Assembly: GCA_965277855.1 (NCBI GenBank)
Contig: OZ255847.1
Span: 248,001 to 312,000, forward strand
Reading direction: 5' to 3'
Source of the DNA: Bog-105 sp965277855
Lineage (GTDB): Bacteria; Acidobacteriota; Terriglobia; Bryobacterales; Bryobacteraceae
DNA length: 64,000 nt
Shown here: one piece after another, positions 1-8,047 of the stretch
Position numbering within the stretch: position 1 is the first letter of the stretch
How the letters are laid out: each line of letters begins with the position of its first letter
Program-made: the position numbers and the translations under genes
Notes under the pieces: model-generated
The model's input: only the letters and a program-made list of their open reading frames with translations
The model's database searches: none
Told to the model about the DNA's origin: nothing

Positions 1-725
1 CGAAGCTGTCGGTCGACCAGGCGAACCAGTTTCAGAATCGCGTGGCGTTGCAAAAAGAACGTTTGAAGATCGCCGACGAGTCGATCAAAGCCAAGATCGA
101 CGCCCAGGACGTGGTGGTGGAAAGCGCCAAGGCTGCTTACGACTTGAAGCGGAAGCAGGTAGATCAACTCACCATTCGGTCGGGGATAGACGGGGTATTG
201 CAAGAGGTAGACGTGGAAGTCGGACAGCGCGTAGCCGCCGGCACGATTCTGGCAAAGGTGGCGGACCCGACAAAGCTGAAGGCCGTCTTGCAGATCGCGG
301 AGACGCAGATGAAGGATGTGCGTGTTGGCCTGGACGCGACGGTAGACACACGCAACGGCATCATTCCGGGACGGGTCATTCGTATCGATCCGGCGGCGCT
401 TAACGGGACAGTGGGCGTGGATGTGGCCTTGTTAGGCCCGTTACCGCAAGGGGCGCGCGCTGAGCTGAGCGTGGATGGCACGGTCGAAATCGAAAGGCTA
501 CCCAACGTAGTGTACGTGGATCGCCCGGTATCCGGAGAACCGGACACGACTATTGGTCTGTTTAAGATCGATCCGGACGGCAAAGGCGCATCGAGGGTGA
601 ACGTGAAGCTGGGTCGTGCGTCTGTCAACACGATCGAGGTAAAAGAAGGGCTCAAAGTGGGCGATAGAGTGATTCTGTCTGACATGTCACAGCAGGATCA
701 ATATCAGCGAATTCGGCTGAACTGA
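1..725 (+). CDS. HlyD-type efflux periplasmic adaptor subunit (5' partial)
   Basis: The reading frame is already open at the left edge, so the N-terminus lies outside the window. About 240 codons remain. They begin with a charged helical stretch typical of the adaptor alpha-hairpin, then a lipoyl-like half motif (SGIDGVLQEVDVEVGQRV), then beta-barrel and membrane-proximal domains. Such adaptors bridge an inner-membrane ABC permease to an outer-membrane channel. The next genes are MacB/LolD-type ATPases in the same direction, which supports a tripartite efflux role. The permease would have to be encoded upstream of the window. The family call is firm; the substrate is unknown. Confidence 0.85.
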   Translation, partial: KLSVDQANQFQNRVALQKERLKIADESIKAKIDAQDVVVESAKAAYDLKRKQVDQLTIRSGIDGVLQEVDVEVGQRVAAGTILAKVADPTKLKAVLQIAETQMKDVRVGLDATVDTRNGIIPGRVIRIDPAALNGTVGVDVALLGPLPQGARAELSVDGTVEIERLPNVVYVDRPVSGEPDTTIGLFKIDPDGKGASRVNVKLGRASVNTIEVKEGLKVGDRVILSDMSQQDQYQRIRLN

Positions 726-774
726 GCAGTGCGAGCAGACGTATAGGTATTAGTTCAAGAGGGAGCAAAGCACA

Positions 775-1476
775 ATGACAGCATCCGATCCATTGATTCA
801 CTTGGAGGGCGTGACGAAGGTGTTCGTGACGGACGAAGTGGAGACCCACGCGCTGGCCGGCATCCATATCGACATCAAGCGGGGAGAGTACGTTTCGATT
901 TCCGGGCCATCGGGCTGCGGAAAATCGACTCTACTGGCAATTCTAGGATTGCTCGACTCGCCGAGTTCGGGCACCTACATCCTGAACAGCAAACCGGTAC
1001 AAAGCCTGAAGCTGTCGGAGCGGGCGCGGATTCGGAACCGGGAGATCGGATTCATCTTTCAGGCGTTCAATCTGATCGGCGACTTGAACGTGTATGAAAA
1101 CGTAGAGCTGCCGTTGACTTATCGAGGGATGCCTTCGAGTGAGCGGAAGAAGAAGGTGCATGAGGCGCTCGAGCGAGTGGGGATGTCGCACCGCATCAAG
1201 CACTATCCCTCGCAGCTTTCGGGCGGTCAGCAGCAGAGAGTGGCGGTGGCGCGGGCGCTGGCAGGCGATCCGTCGATCCTGCTGGCGGATGAGCCGACAG
1301 GAAATTTAGACTCACAAAATGGTGAACAGGTGATGGATCTTTTGCGCGAACTGCATCGCGGCGGCGCGACGATTTGCATGGTCACCCACGATCCGCGCTA
1401 TGCGCGTTATGCCGACCGTTCCATTCATCTGTTCGACGGAAGGGTAGTAGAAGAAAACATGGAGGTTCCCGTCTGA
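775..1476 (+). CDS. ABC transporter ATP-binding protein, MacB/LolD type (first copy)
   Basis: This 233-residue nucleotide-binding subunit would power an inner-membrane permease of the MacB/FtsX class. Walker A is GPSGCGKST (about residues 44-52). The Q-loop is near residue 96, the signature LSGGQQQR is at about 148-155, Walker B with the catalytic Glu is at ILLADEPT (about 168-175), and the switch His is in VTHD. All catalytic elements are intact and the length is normal. A GGGAGCAAAGCACA stretch precedes the ATG. Its stop overlaps the start of the next small gene (TGATG), so the two are probably translationally coupled. Confidence 0.92.
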   Translation: MTASDPLIHLEGVTKVFVTDEVETHALAGIHIDIKRGEYVSISGPSGCGKSTLLAILGLLDSPSSGTYILNSKPVQSLKLSERARIRNREIGFIFQAFNLIGDLNVYENVELPLTYRGMPSSERKKKVHEALERVGMSHRIKHYPSQLSGGQQQRVAVARALAGDPSILLADEPTGNLDSQNGEQVMDLLRELHRGGATICMVTHDPRYARYADRSIHLFDGRVVEENMEVPV

Positions 1477-1661
1477 TGCGAAGAAACGTTGATTTGGTGG
1501 CCATTGCGTTAGTGTTGCTGATAATCGCAATTGCCTCTGAAGTGCGGAGAGCAAGCTCTATAGTTGACACACGCGCGTTACTGGTGGAATTGACCACCCA
1601 ACACGCCGCGCCATTCTCCTCTGATTTTGACTTGCCCACGCTTTGCGTAACCAGAGACTAG
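1476..1661 (+). CDS. Small single-pass membrane protein in an ABC efflux operon
   Basis: This 61-residue ORF starts inside the stop codon of the preceding ATPase gene. Residues 1-5 are basic (MRRNV), residues 6-19 are strongly hydrophobic (DLVAIALVLLIIAIAS), and a mostly polar tail of about 38 residues ends in LCVTRD with a single Cys. The topology suggests N-in with a periplasmic tail. I recognise no family. The one-base overlap with the ATPase gene and its position between two ATPase genes suggest an accessory subunit, a regulator or an exported peptide. Too short for a confident function; the coupling is the best evidence that it is translated. Confidence 0.6.
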   Translation: MRRNVDLVAIALVLLIIAIASEVRRASSIVDTRALLVELTTQHAAPFSSDFDLPTLCVTRD

Positions 1662-1713
1662 GGAATGACCGGATCGTTTCGTAGGCTAGAAGTAGGCTGC
1701 GAAGATCTGACCC

Positions 1714-2382
1714 GTGATGATAACCCTACGTAATGTCGAAAAGTTTTTTGAACATGGTCCCAGCAAGACGTATGTGCTGCGGCGCATCACAGTTGATATA
1801 AAGGAAGGCGAGTTTATATCGATCATGGGGCCTTCCGGAGCGGGGAAGTCGACCCTGCTTCACTTGCTCGGTATGCACGACACAGCCTGGACGGGCGAAT
1901 ACCAGTTTTTCGATCACGCGATTCACCGGCTTAGCAAGAAAGACCGGTCGGAGATCTATAAGAAGTACATCGGATTCGTATTCCAAAGCTATCATCTGCT
2001 CGATTCTTTGACGGTCTACGAGAATCTGGACATTCCGCTTTCGTACCGCAATATCAAGAAGTCGGAACGGCAGAGTATTGTGTGCGATGCGCTGGATCGT
2101 TTCAACATGGTGGGCAAAAAGGATTTGTATCCGAATCAGTTATCGGGCGGTCAACAGCAGCTGGTGGCGATAGCACGGTCGATGATTGCCAATCCAAAAA
2201 TAATCCTCGCCGATGAGCCGACCGGCAACCTGCATTCGAGCCAGGGCAAGGAAATCATGGAGCTCTTCAAGCGGCTCAACGAGCAGGGGACCACGATTGT
2301 GCAAGTGACGCACAACGAGAAGAACGCCGAATACGGGAACAGGATCATCTACATCGAAGATGGCTGGATCACCCAGAATTAA
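1714..2382 (+). CDS. ABC transporter ATP-binding protein, MacB/LolD type (second copy)
   Basis: This 222-residue ATPase is clearly paralogous to the one at 775-1476 but diverged. Walker A is GPSGAGKST (about 39-47), the signature is LSGGQQQL, and Walker B is IILADEPTGNL. The start is GTG at 1714, directly followed by an ATG at 1717, and either could be used. Two separate ATPases in one operon could serve two permeases or a heteromeric pair. No permease lies between them. The regulator gene follows with an overlap or only 10 bp of spacing, depending on its true start. Confidence 0.9.
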   Translation: MMITLRNVEKFFEHGPSKTYVLRRITVDIKEGEFISIMGPSGAGKSTLLHLLGMHDTAWTGEYQFFDHAIHRLSKKDRSEIYKKYIGFVFQSYHLLDSLTVYENLDIPLSYRNIKKSERQSIVCDALDRFNMVGKKDLYPNQLSGGQQQLVAIARSMIANPKIILADEPTGNLHSSQGKEIMELFKRLNEQGTTIVQVTHNEKNAEYGNRIIYIEDGWITQN

Positions 2383-2392
2383 TCCATCGCAG

Positions 2393-3739
2393 ATGCGGAT
2401 TCTGATCGCGGACGATCAGCCGGATGTACTGGAAGCGCTGCGGCTGCTGCTGAAGCGTGAAGGGTACAAGATCGAATCGGCCGAGTCACCGCAGCAGGCC
2501 TTCCAAAGTATCGAGAACAAGGATTACGATCTCGCGATCCTGGACTTGAATTACACCCGCGATACTACGTCGGGACAGGAGGGATTGGACCTGCTGGCGA
2601 AGATTCAGGGCGTGGATGCGATGCTGCCGGTGATTGTAATGACGGCCTGGGGGAGTGTTGACCTGGCGGTAGAAGCCATGCGGCGCGGGGCGCGGGACTT
2701 CGTGCAGAAGCCATGGGAAAACGAGCGTCTGGCCTCGATTGTGCGCACGCAACTCGAATTAAGCGAAGCAATTCGTCGGGGGCAGCGGCTGGAGGCCGAG
2801 AATCAGTTGCTGCGCGGGGACAACCTGCCCACGATGATCGCGGAAGCGCCCTCTATGCGGCCGGTGCTGGACCTGATCTCGCGGGTAGGGCCGTCGGATG
2901 CCAACGTGTTGATCACGGGTGAGCCGGGGACGGGCAAAGAAATTGTCGCCAGAACGCTACATGGTATTTCGATTCGCGCGAATAAACCGATGGTGACGGT
3001 GAACGCAGGTGGTCTATCGGAAGGCGTTTTCGAAAGCGAGCTGTTCGGCCACGTCAAGGGAGCATTCACGGACGCCAAGATGGACCGGGTAGGGCGCTTC
3101 GAACTTGCGGACACTGGAACGCTGCTGTTGGATGAAATCGCGAACGTGCCGATGAACCTGCAGGCGAAATTACTGCGCGTTCTGGAGATCGGCGAGATGG
3201 AGCGCGTGGGCTCTTCGAAAACCAAGAGAGTAGACGTCCGCGTAATTTCCGCGACGAACGCGAACCTGCCGGATGAAGTGCAAAACGGGCGCTTCCGGCA
3301 GGATCTGTTGTTCCGGCTGAACACCATCGAGATCCATATTCCCGCGCTGCGCGAGCGGCGTGAAGACATTCCGAGCCTGGCCAATTATTTCCTGGGCGTG
3401 CATGCCCGGCGCTATCGCAAGAATATTACTGGTTTTGATCTGAACGCGGCTCAAGCGATGCAGGAACATGTGTGGCAGGGGAATGTGCGAGAGCTGAACC
3501 ACGTGGTGGAACGCGCGGTGCTGATGGCGCAAGGGCATTGCGTGAAAGCGAGCGACCTCGCGCTACGTAGCGGGCCGGTAGCATTACCTCGCTTAGAGGA
3601 CATGAGCCTGGAAGAAGTAGAAGAGTTTCTGATCAAGAAAGCGCTCGCTCGTTATGGCGGGAATGTGAGCCATGCGGCGAGTGCTTTGGGACTGAGTCGA
3701 AGTGCCCTCTACCGGCGGTTACAGCGCTTCGGACTCTGA
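2393..3739 (+). CDS. NtrC-family sigma-54-dependent response regulator
   Basis: Domains in order are an N-terminal receiver (phospho-acceptor Asp near residue 51 in LAILDLNY, Lys in FVQKPW), a sigma-54 AAA+ domain and a C-terminal Fis-type helix-turn-helix (SHAASALGLSRSALYRRL). The AAA+ domain has Walker A GEPGTGKE, Walker B LLLDEI and R-fingers downstream. The sigma-54 contact loop reads GAFTDA where GAFTGA is canonical. The ORF can be opened at 2360, inside the upstream gene, but the receiver fold begins at MRILIADDQ, so 2393 is preferred. The partner kinase gene follows. It probably controls the efflux genes with sigma-54 polymerase. Confidence 0.9.
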   Translation: MRILIADDQPDVLEALRLLLKREGYKIESAESPQQAFQSIENKDYDLAILDLNYTRDTTSGQEGLDLLAKIQGVDAMLPVIVMTAWGSVDLAVEAMRRGARDFVQKPWENERLASIVRTQLELSEAIRRGQRLEAENQLLRGDNLPTMIAEAPSMRPVLDLISRVGPSDANVLITGEPGTGKEIVARTLHGISIRANKPMVTVNAGGLSEGVFESELFGHVKGAFTDAKMDRVGRFELADTGTLLLDEIANVPMNLQAKLLRVLEIGEMERVGSSKTKRVDVRVISATNANLPDEVQNGRFRQDLLFRLNTIEIHIPALRERREDIPSLANYFLGVHARRYRKNITGFDLNAAQAMQEHVWQGNVRELNHVVERAVLMAQGHCVKASDLALRSGPVALPRLEDMSLEEVEEFLIKKALARYGGNVSHAASALGLSRSALYRRLQRFGL

Positions 3740-3761
3740 CGGTTACAAAGCGGCCTCAAGC

Positions 3762-5093
3762 ATGAAGGTTGCTGGTTTCGAAGTCAAAATCGGCCATGAT
3801 GCCCGCGTGTTTCTGCTCGCCATGCTGGCGGGCCTGCCGGGCGTCGGCGCCACGGCCATCTTGCTGGCTACCAACGGCTTTTCAGGACGGGCACAATGGA
3901 CGCTCGACCTACTCGTAGTCCTGTTCTGGGTCAGCTTCTGTGTAGCGGCTCGCGGACGGGTCACCGGACCGCTGCGTACCCTAGCCAATCTGCTTGAAGC
4001 CATGCGCGAAGGCGATTACTCGATCCGGGCGCGGGCGGACGATCCAAGCGAACCTCTGGGCGAGGTGATGCAGCAGGTAAACGCCATGGCGGCCACCCTC
4101 CGCGACCAGAGACTTGGCGCGGTAGAGGCGACGGCGTTGCTGCGGAAGGTGATGGAAGAGATCGAGATCGCCGCCTTTGCTTTCGATCCACAGCAATCGC
4201 TTCGTTTGGTGAACCGAGCCGGCGAACGATTGCTGGGCCAACCAGCAGAGCGATTATTAGCGAAGAATGCCAGCTCGCTGGGTTTGGCGGAATACCTGGT
4301 GGGGGAAACAGAACAGACGATTCAGCGCTCATTTCCCGGCGGCAACGGACGGTGGGGAGTGCGGCGCAGTCAGTTTCGCGAAGGTGGCGTGCCGCACCAA
4401 CTGCTGGTGATGACCGACCTGACACGACCCCTGCGCGAAGAGGAACTACAAGCGTGGCAGCGGCTGGTGCGGGTACTGGGGCACGAATTGAACAATTCGC
4501 TCACACCGATCAAGTCGATTGCGCAGAGTCTCGAGCACATGGTGAAGGCTGACCCGAAACCGGACGACTGGGCAGACGATATGGCGCGTGGCTTGAATGT
4601 GATTGCGACGCGCTCGGAATCGCTGAGCCGGTTCATGAGCGCCTACGCGAGACTGGCGAAGTTACCGCCTCCCAAGTTCGGCGCAATCGATGTGAACGCA
4701 CTGGTGCGACGAGTCATCAGTCTCGAGACGAGGATGGCCGTGTCTTTCGAAGAAAGTCCGCCCCTGGTAATTCAAGGTGATGCGGATCAACTGGAACAGG
4801 TCTTGATTAACTTGTTGCGGAACGCAGTCGATGCGGCCCAGGAGACTAGCGGCAAAGTGTTTGTAAGGCAGCAACGGACGTATAACGGAGTGGAAATTAC
4901 GATTCGCGATGAGGGACCGGGATTAGCGAATACGACCAACTTGTTCGTGCCGTTTTTTACCACCAAGCGCGGTGGTTCGGGAATCGGTTTGGTTTTGAGC
5001 AGACAGATCGCCGAGGCGCATAATGGAACGCTAACGTTGCAGAATGTGCCGGACGGTCCGGGCTGCGTCGCAACGCTGGCGATTCCTATTTAG
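3762..5093 (+). CDS. NtrY-like membrane sensor histidine kinase
   Basis: About 443 residues. Two hydrophobic segments near the N-terminus are followed by a HAMP-like stretch (GPLRTLANLLEAMREGDYSI), a PAS-like region, a dimerisation/phospho-acceptor helix with the H-box His (VLGHELNNSLTPIK) and an HATPase domain. The HATPase has an N-box (NLLRNAVDAA), G1 (DEGPGL) and G2 (GGSGIGLVLS). The combination matches NtrY-type kinases that partner NtrC-type regulators, and that regulator gene is immediately upstream. An ORF start at 3702 would overlap the regulator. The ATG at 3762 just after the regulator stop is more natural. Confidence 0.88.
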   Translation: MKVAGFEVKIGHDARVFLLAMLAGLPGVGATAILLATNGFSGRAQWTLDLLVVLFWVSFCVAARGRVTGPLRTLANLLEAMREGDYSIRARADDPSEPLGEVMQQVNAMAATLRDQRLGAVEATALLRKVMEEIEIAAFAFDPQQSLRLVNRAGERLLGQPAERLLAKNASSLGLAEYLVGETEQTIQRSFPGGNGRWGVRRSQFREGGVPHQLLVMTDLTRPLREEELQAWQRLVRVLGHELNNSLTPIKSIAQSLEHMVKADPKPDDWADDMARGLNVIATRSESLSRFMSAYARLAKLPPPKFGAIDVNALVRRVISLETRMAVSFEESPPLVIQGDADQLEQVLINLLRNAVDAAQETSGKVFVRQQRTYNGVEITIRDEGPGLANTTNLFVPFFTTKRGGSGIGLVLSRQIAEAHNGTLTLQNVPDGPGCVATLAIPI

Positions 5094-5143
5094 GCAGAGA
5101 TAGTGCCGCGTAGAAAAGATCGTAAACTAAACGCAGGACCCTG

Positions 5144-5473
5144 ATGATTGAGACGCCCGGTAGTCAATATGTTGAACTCCGAAACGGAGGCTATTACATT
5201 TCGGGTTCGGGAGTGTCTCTCGCCAGCGTAATTGAAGCTTTCCGGCAGGGTACTTCACCGGAAATAATACTGCAGGACTTCCCTCAAATTGGTTCGCTTG
5301 CGAAGGTATATGGGGCCATTACGTTCATCCTCGAACAGCCAGCGATCATTGAATCCTACTTGGTGGAGCAAGATAGGCTTTGGGACGAGCTTGAGAGGAA
5401 ACATCCGCTTTCGCCAGAAATGGTGGCCCGTTTTGAGGAAGGACGTAAGCTGTTAAAGCGTCAACCGGCTTGA
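5144..5473 (+). CDS. DUF433 domain protein, probable antitoxin
   Basis: 109 residues. The pattern YISGSGVSLASVIEAFRQG followed by SPEIILQDFP and a helical segment fits the DUF433/VapB45-like family. The family has a winged-HTH-like fold and often acts as the antitoxin partner of DUF5615 PIN-like proteins. The next gene is exactly such a protein and starts on a TTG overlapping this gene's stop codon, so the two are probably co-translated. The TA assignment is by family and context. Confidence 0.75.
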   Translation: MIETPGSQYVELRNGGYYISGSGVSLASVIEAFRQGTSPEIILQDFPQIGSLAKVYGAITFILEQPAIIESYLVEQDRLWDELERKHPLSPEMVARFEEGRKLLKRQPA

Positions 5474-5775
5474 GACTTCGCTTTCAGGCGGATGCTGATT
5501 TCAAGAACTCGGCGGTTATCGCGATCACACGGTCTTGGCCCATCATCGAGGTCCGCTCCGCTCGGGGGATAGTGCCTGACGGGTTGCCAGATCCAGACAT
5601 GCTGACGCTTGCCGCTGAAAACGGCCGCGTCCTTCTAACTCATGACGTGACTACCATGCCAAGACATCTTGCTTCCTTCATCGAAGAGGGTGATTCGCCG
5701 GGCATAATCCTGGTACGACAGAGCCGTTCAGTTGGATCCATTATGCAGGGAGTTTATCTGGCTTGGTCTCAATAG
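5470..5775 (+). CDS. DUF5615 PIN-like protein, probable toxin
   Basis: 101 residues, starting at TTG 5470 inside the upstream stop. Visible features match DUF5615 (Mut7-C/PIN-like RNases): an early acidic pair in FQADADF, GLPDPDMLTLAAENGRVLLTHD with the acidic residues expected for metal binding, and a C-terminal IILVRQ strand. The usual opening LLDENL is replaced by LRFQADADF, which keeps the Asp. The partner DUF433 antitoxin candidate is directly upstream. Likely a metal-dependent ribonuclease toxin; activity is inferred only. Confidence 0.72.
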   Translation: MRLRFQADADFKNSAVIAITRSWPIIEVRSARGIVPDGLPDPDMLTLAAENGRVLLTHDVTTMPRHLASFIEEGDSPGIILVRQSRSVGSIMQGVYLAWSQ

Positions 5776-5829
5776 ACGACGGACGATCTACGAAATTCAT
5801 TGCGATGGCTGCCACGGTAACGCTTTATC

Positions 5830-6726
5830 TCAATGCGTGCAGCCGAGAAGCGCTGCCGCGCTTTCCTGGGAGCTGTCGGCGTGATAGGAACTACGTACCA
5901 GCGGACCGGCCTCGACGTGGGCGAAACCCATCTCAAGTCCAGCCTGCTTGTAGTCTGCAAATTCGGTTGGCGGGATGTAGCGCAAGAGTGGAAGATGTTT
6001 TTGCGAGGGCCGCAGGTATTGACCTAAAGTGAGAATATCGACGTGATGGTCGTGCAAATCCTGCATCACCGCTAGCACTTCCGATTCAGTTTCCCCCAAG
6101 CCCAGCATCAGGCCGGACTTAGTCGGGATGTGAGGCCGGAGTTGCTTAGCGTAGCGCAACATGTCGAGCGAGCGCTCATAACGAGCTCCCAATCGTACTT
6201 GGCGATACAGGCGCGGAACCGTCTCCGTGTTGTGATTGAGAACATCGGGATGAGCGTGCATGACGATGTCCATGGCGGCGTGAGATCCCTGAAAATCCGG
6301 AACCAGGACCTCGATTTTGCATCCTGGAATCTGGGATCGTATAGCCTCGATCGTGAGCGCGAAAAGTTCTGCGCCGCCATCCTTGCGATCATCGCGGTTC
6401 ACGCTGGTAATCACGGCGTAACGTAAGCCGAGGGTGGCACACGCTTCGGCAACACGGCGCGGCTCGTCGAAATCGATGGCTAGGGGTGCCCCTTTCTGAA
6501 CGGCACAGAAACCACAGCGGCGGGTGCAGACATTCCCCAGAATCATGAAGGTGGCCGTACGGCGGTTCCAGCATTCCCCGACGTTCGGGCAGGCCGCACT
6601 CTCGCACACGGTATGCAAATTCAGGCGTGAAACTAGGTTCTTTAATTCGCGATAATTCTCGCCGACCGGGGCGGCCGCGCGCAACCACTTCGGGCGCTCC
6701 GGCTGATGCAATATATTGACCAACAC
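5830..6726 (-). CDS. lipA: Lipoyl synthase
   Basis: This radical SAM enzyme inserts two sulfurs into octanoyl groups on lipoyl domains. Both cluster motifs are present. The auxiliary cluster set is C-x4-C-x5-C (CESAACPNVGEC) and the radical SAM cluster is C-x3-C-x2-C (CTRRCGFC). The C-terminal RSSY motif that ligates the auxiliary cluster is in VRSSYHA. The frame is open far upstream through another gene, so the start must be chosen. GTG at 6726 gives 298 residues, a normal length, and begins with the usual KPxWLR-like segment. The 107-residue gene upstream is 25 bp away. Confidence 0.93.
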   Translation of the reverse strand: MLVNILHQPERPKWLRAAAPVGENYRELKNLVSRLNLHTVCESAACPNVGECWNRRTATFMILGNVCTRRCGFCAVQKGAPLAIDFDEPRRVAEACATLGLRYAVITSVNRDDRKDGGAELFALTIEAIRSQIPGCKIEVLVPDFQGSHAAMDIVMHAHPDVLNHNTETVPRLYRQVRLGARYERSLDMLRYAKQLRPHIPTKSGLMLGLGETESEVLAVMQDLHDHHVDILTLGQYLRPSQKHLPLLRYIPPTEFADYKQAGLEMGFAHVEAGPLVRSSYHADSSQESAAALLGCTH

Positions 6727-6751
6727 TCGTTTCAGTGTAGCGACGTGCGCT

Positions 6752-7075
6752 TCAGATCCAGTTGCCGGGCGGCGCGATTTCGATCCAATAGCCTTCCACC
6801 TGGTCGGCATGAAGAGTGATACGTCGAACGTACTTGTGGAGCAGGGCTTCGCTCGAGGCGATCTTGATTTCCTGGCCGTCGTGGCTAGTGAGCAATTCGG
6901 TATTAAGAACTTGGCTCTGCAGGCACCCGGTGAGTTGATCCGCGACGGGCTCTGCATCGGCGATGTCGGGGCCGGCTTCGTAGTCGGGTTCGACGACCAC
7001 ACGGCCGATTTGCGAGGAGGTCGGTTTGACTCGCGAGAGAGCTTCTTCGAGGAATGATTCCAGATCGGGATGCAT
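6752..7075 (-). CDS. Hypothetical protein between recR and lipA
   Basis: 107 residues with no recognised family. It begins MHPDLESFLEEALSRV and contains a segment with balanced acidic and hydrophobic residues ending in YWIEIAPPGNWI. There is no signal peptide or membrane segment. It lies in a minus-strand run between recR (22 bp upstream) and lipA (25 bp downstream), spacing that fits an operon. Coding in this frame is supported by position, but the overlapping long lipA-frame ORF and an antisense ORF mean this call rests mainly on spacing and composition. Confidence 0.55.
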   Translation of the reverse strand: MHPDLESFLEEALSRVKPTSSQIGRVVVEPDYEAGPDIADAEPVADQLTGCLQSQVLNTELLTSHDGQEIKIASSEALLHKYVRRITLHADQVEGYWIEIAPPGNWI

Positions 7076-7096
7076 GATTGAAGTGGGTTTCGAAAA

Positions 7097-7696
7097 TTAC
7101 ATGTCGCGGCGGTTTTCGAGAGAGCGCGACATCGTGACTTCATCGGCAAATTCCAGGTCGCTGCCTACCGGAATGCCCATGGCGATGCGGGTCACGCGAG
7201 GGCCAAGCGGCTTTAACAAGCGAGACAGATAGACGGCCGTAGCTTCGCCTTCGATGGTTGGATTCGTGGCGAGGATAATTTCCTCGATCTTACCGGTATG
7301 CAGGCGATCGACCAAATTCTTAATGCGAAGTTGTTCGGGCCCGATACCGCGCAGCGGCGACAATGCCCCATGCAAAACGTGATAGAGACCGCGGAAGCTA
7401 TGCGTGGTTTCGATGGGCAAAATATTGTGCGGTTCTTCGACCACACAGATCTGAGCGTGTTCGCGGTGCGGATCGCGGCAGAAAAGACAGAGGTCGCCAT
7501 CGCTGATGTTATTGCAGGTTGTGCATATCCCCAGCTTGTCTTTCACATCGAGAACAGCTTGCGCCAGGTTAGCGGCGTCTTCGCGCGGGCTGCGGAGCAA
7601 GTGAAAGGCTATACGCTGGGCGGACTTCTGGCCGATACCCGGGAGGCGTTTGCACTCCTGGATGAGCCGCGCCAGAGGCTCTGCAAATTCTGCCAT
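7097..7696 (-). CDS. recR: Recombination mediator protein RecR
   Basis: 199 residues, the usual RecR length. In order: helix-hairpin-helix region (LPGIGQKSAQRIAFHLL), a four-cysteine zinc finger (CTTCNNISDGDLCLFC), a TOPRIM domain beginning ICVVEEPHNILPIE and a C-terminal Walker-B-like region. RecR works with RecO/RecF to load RecA at gapped DNA. It sits in the classic dnaX-ybaB-recR order on the minus strand, 9 bp after ybaB. Confidence 0.95.
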   Translation of the reverse strand: MAEFAEPLARLIQECKRLPGIGQKSAQRIAFHLLRSPREDAANLAQAVLDVKDKLGICTTCNNISDGDLCLFCRDPHREHAQICVVEEPHNILPIETTHSFRGLYHVLHGALSPLRGIGPEQLRIKNLVDRLHTGKIEEIILATNPTIEGEATAVYLSRLLKPLGPRVTRIAMGIPVGSDLEFADEVTMSRSLENRRDM

Positions 7697-7705
7697 CGAG
7701 CGGGC

Positions 7706-8014
7706 CTAGAACAAGCCCGGAGGAAGGCCCAGTCCACCCAGCATGCCGCCCATCTTGCTTTGCGATTCGTCGTCCACTTTGCGGGCGGCATCGTTGAAGG
7801 CGGCGAGCACCATGTCCTGGAGCATTTCGACATCACCCGCGACTTCGGGATCGATCTTGACGCCGAGAACATTCTTCTGGCCATTCATTTTTACGCTGAC
7901 CATGCCGCCGCCGGCGGAACCTTCCACGCGTATGGCAGCAATCTGCTCCTGCATCTTCTCCTGCATCTGCTGCGCTTGCTTCATCATGGCCTGCATGTTG
8001 CCGGGCATCTTCAT
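7706..8014 (-). CDS. YbaB/EbfC family nucleoid-associated protein
   Basis: 102 residues. The N-terminus is Met- and Gln-rich (MQAMMKQAQQMQEKMQEQ), followed by the conserved GxGGGMVxVxxNG-like segment and a C-terminal helix with Lys/Met runs. Members bind DNA as dimers. The gene lies between dnaX and recR, as in many bacteria, and is probably cotranscribed with both. Confidence 0.93.
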   Translation of the reverse strand: MKMPGNMQAMMKQAQQMQEKMQEQIAAIRVEGSAGGGMVSVKMNGQKNVLGVKIDPEVAGDVEMLQDMVLAAFNDAARKVDDESQSKMGGMLGGLGLPPGLF

Positions 8015-8047
8015 AAATAGCGTTTCCTTATCGAGTAGAGCGCGTGT

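Noticed and set aside
7298..8020. A 240-codon plus-strand ORF over recR and ybaB.
   Set aside because: Antisense shadow; the minus strand encodes clear RecR and YbaB proteins.
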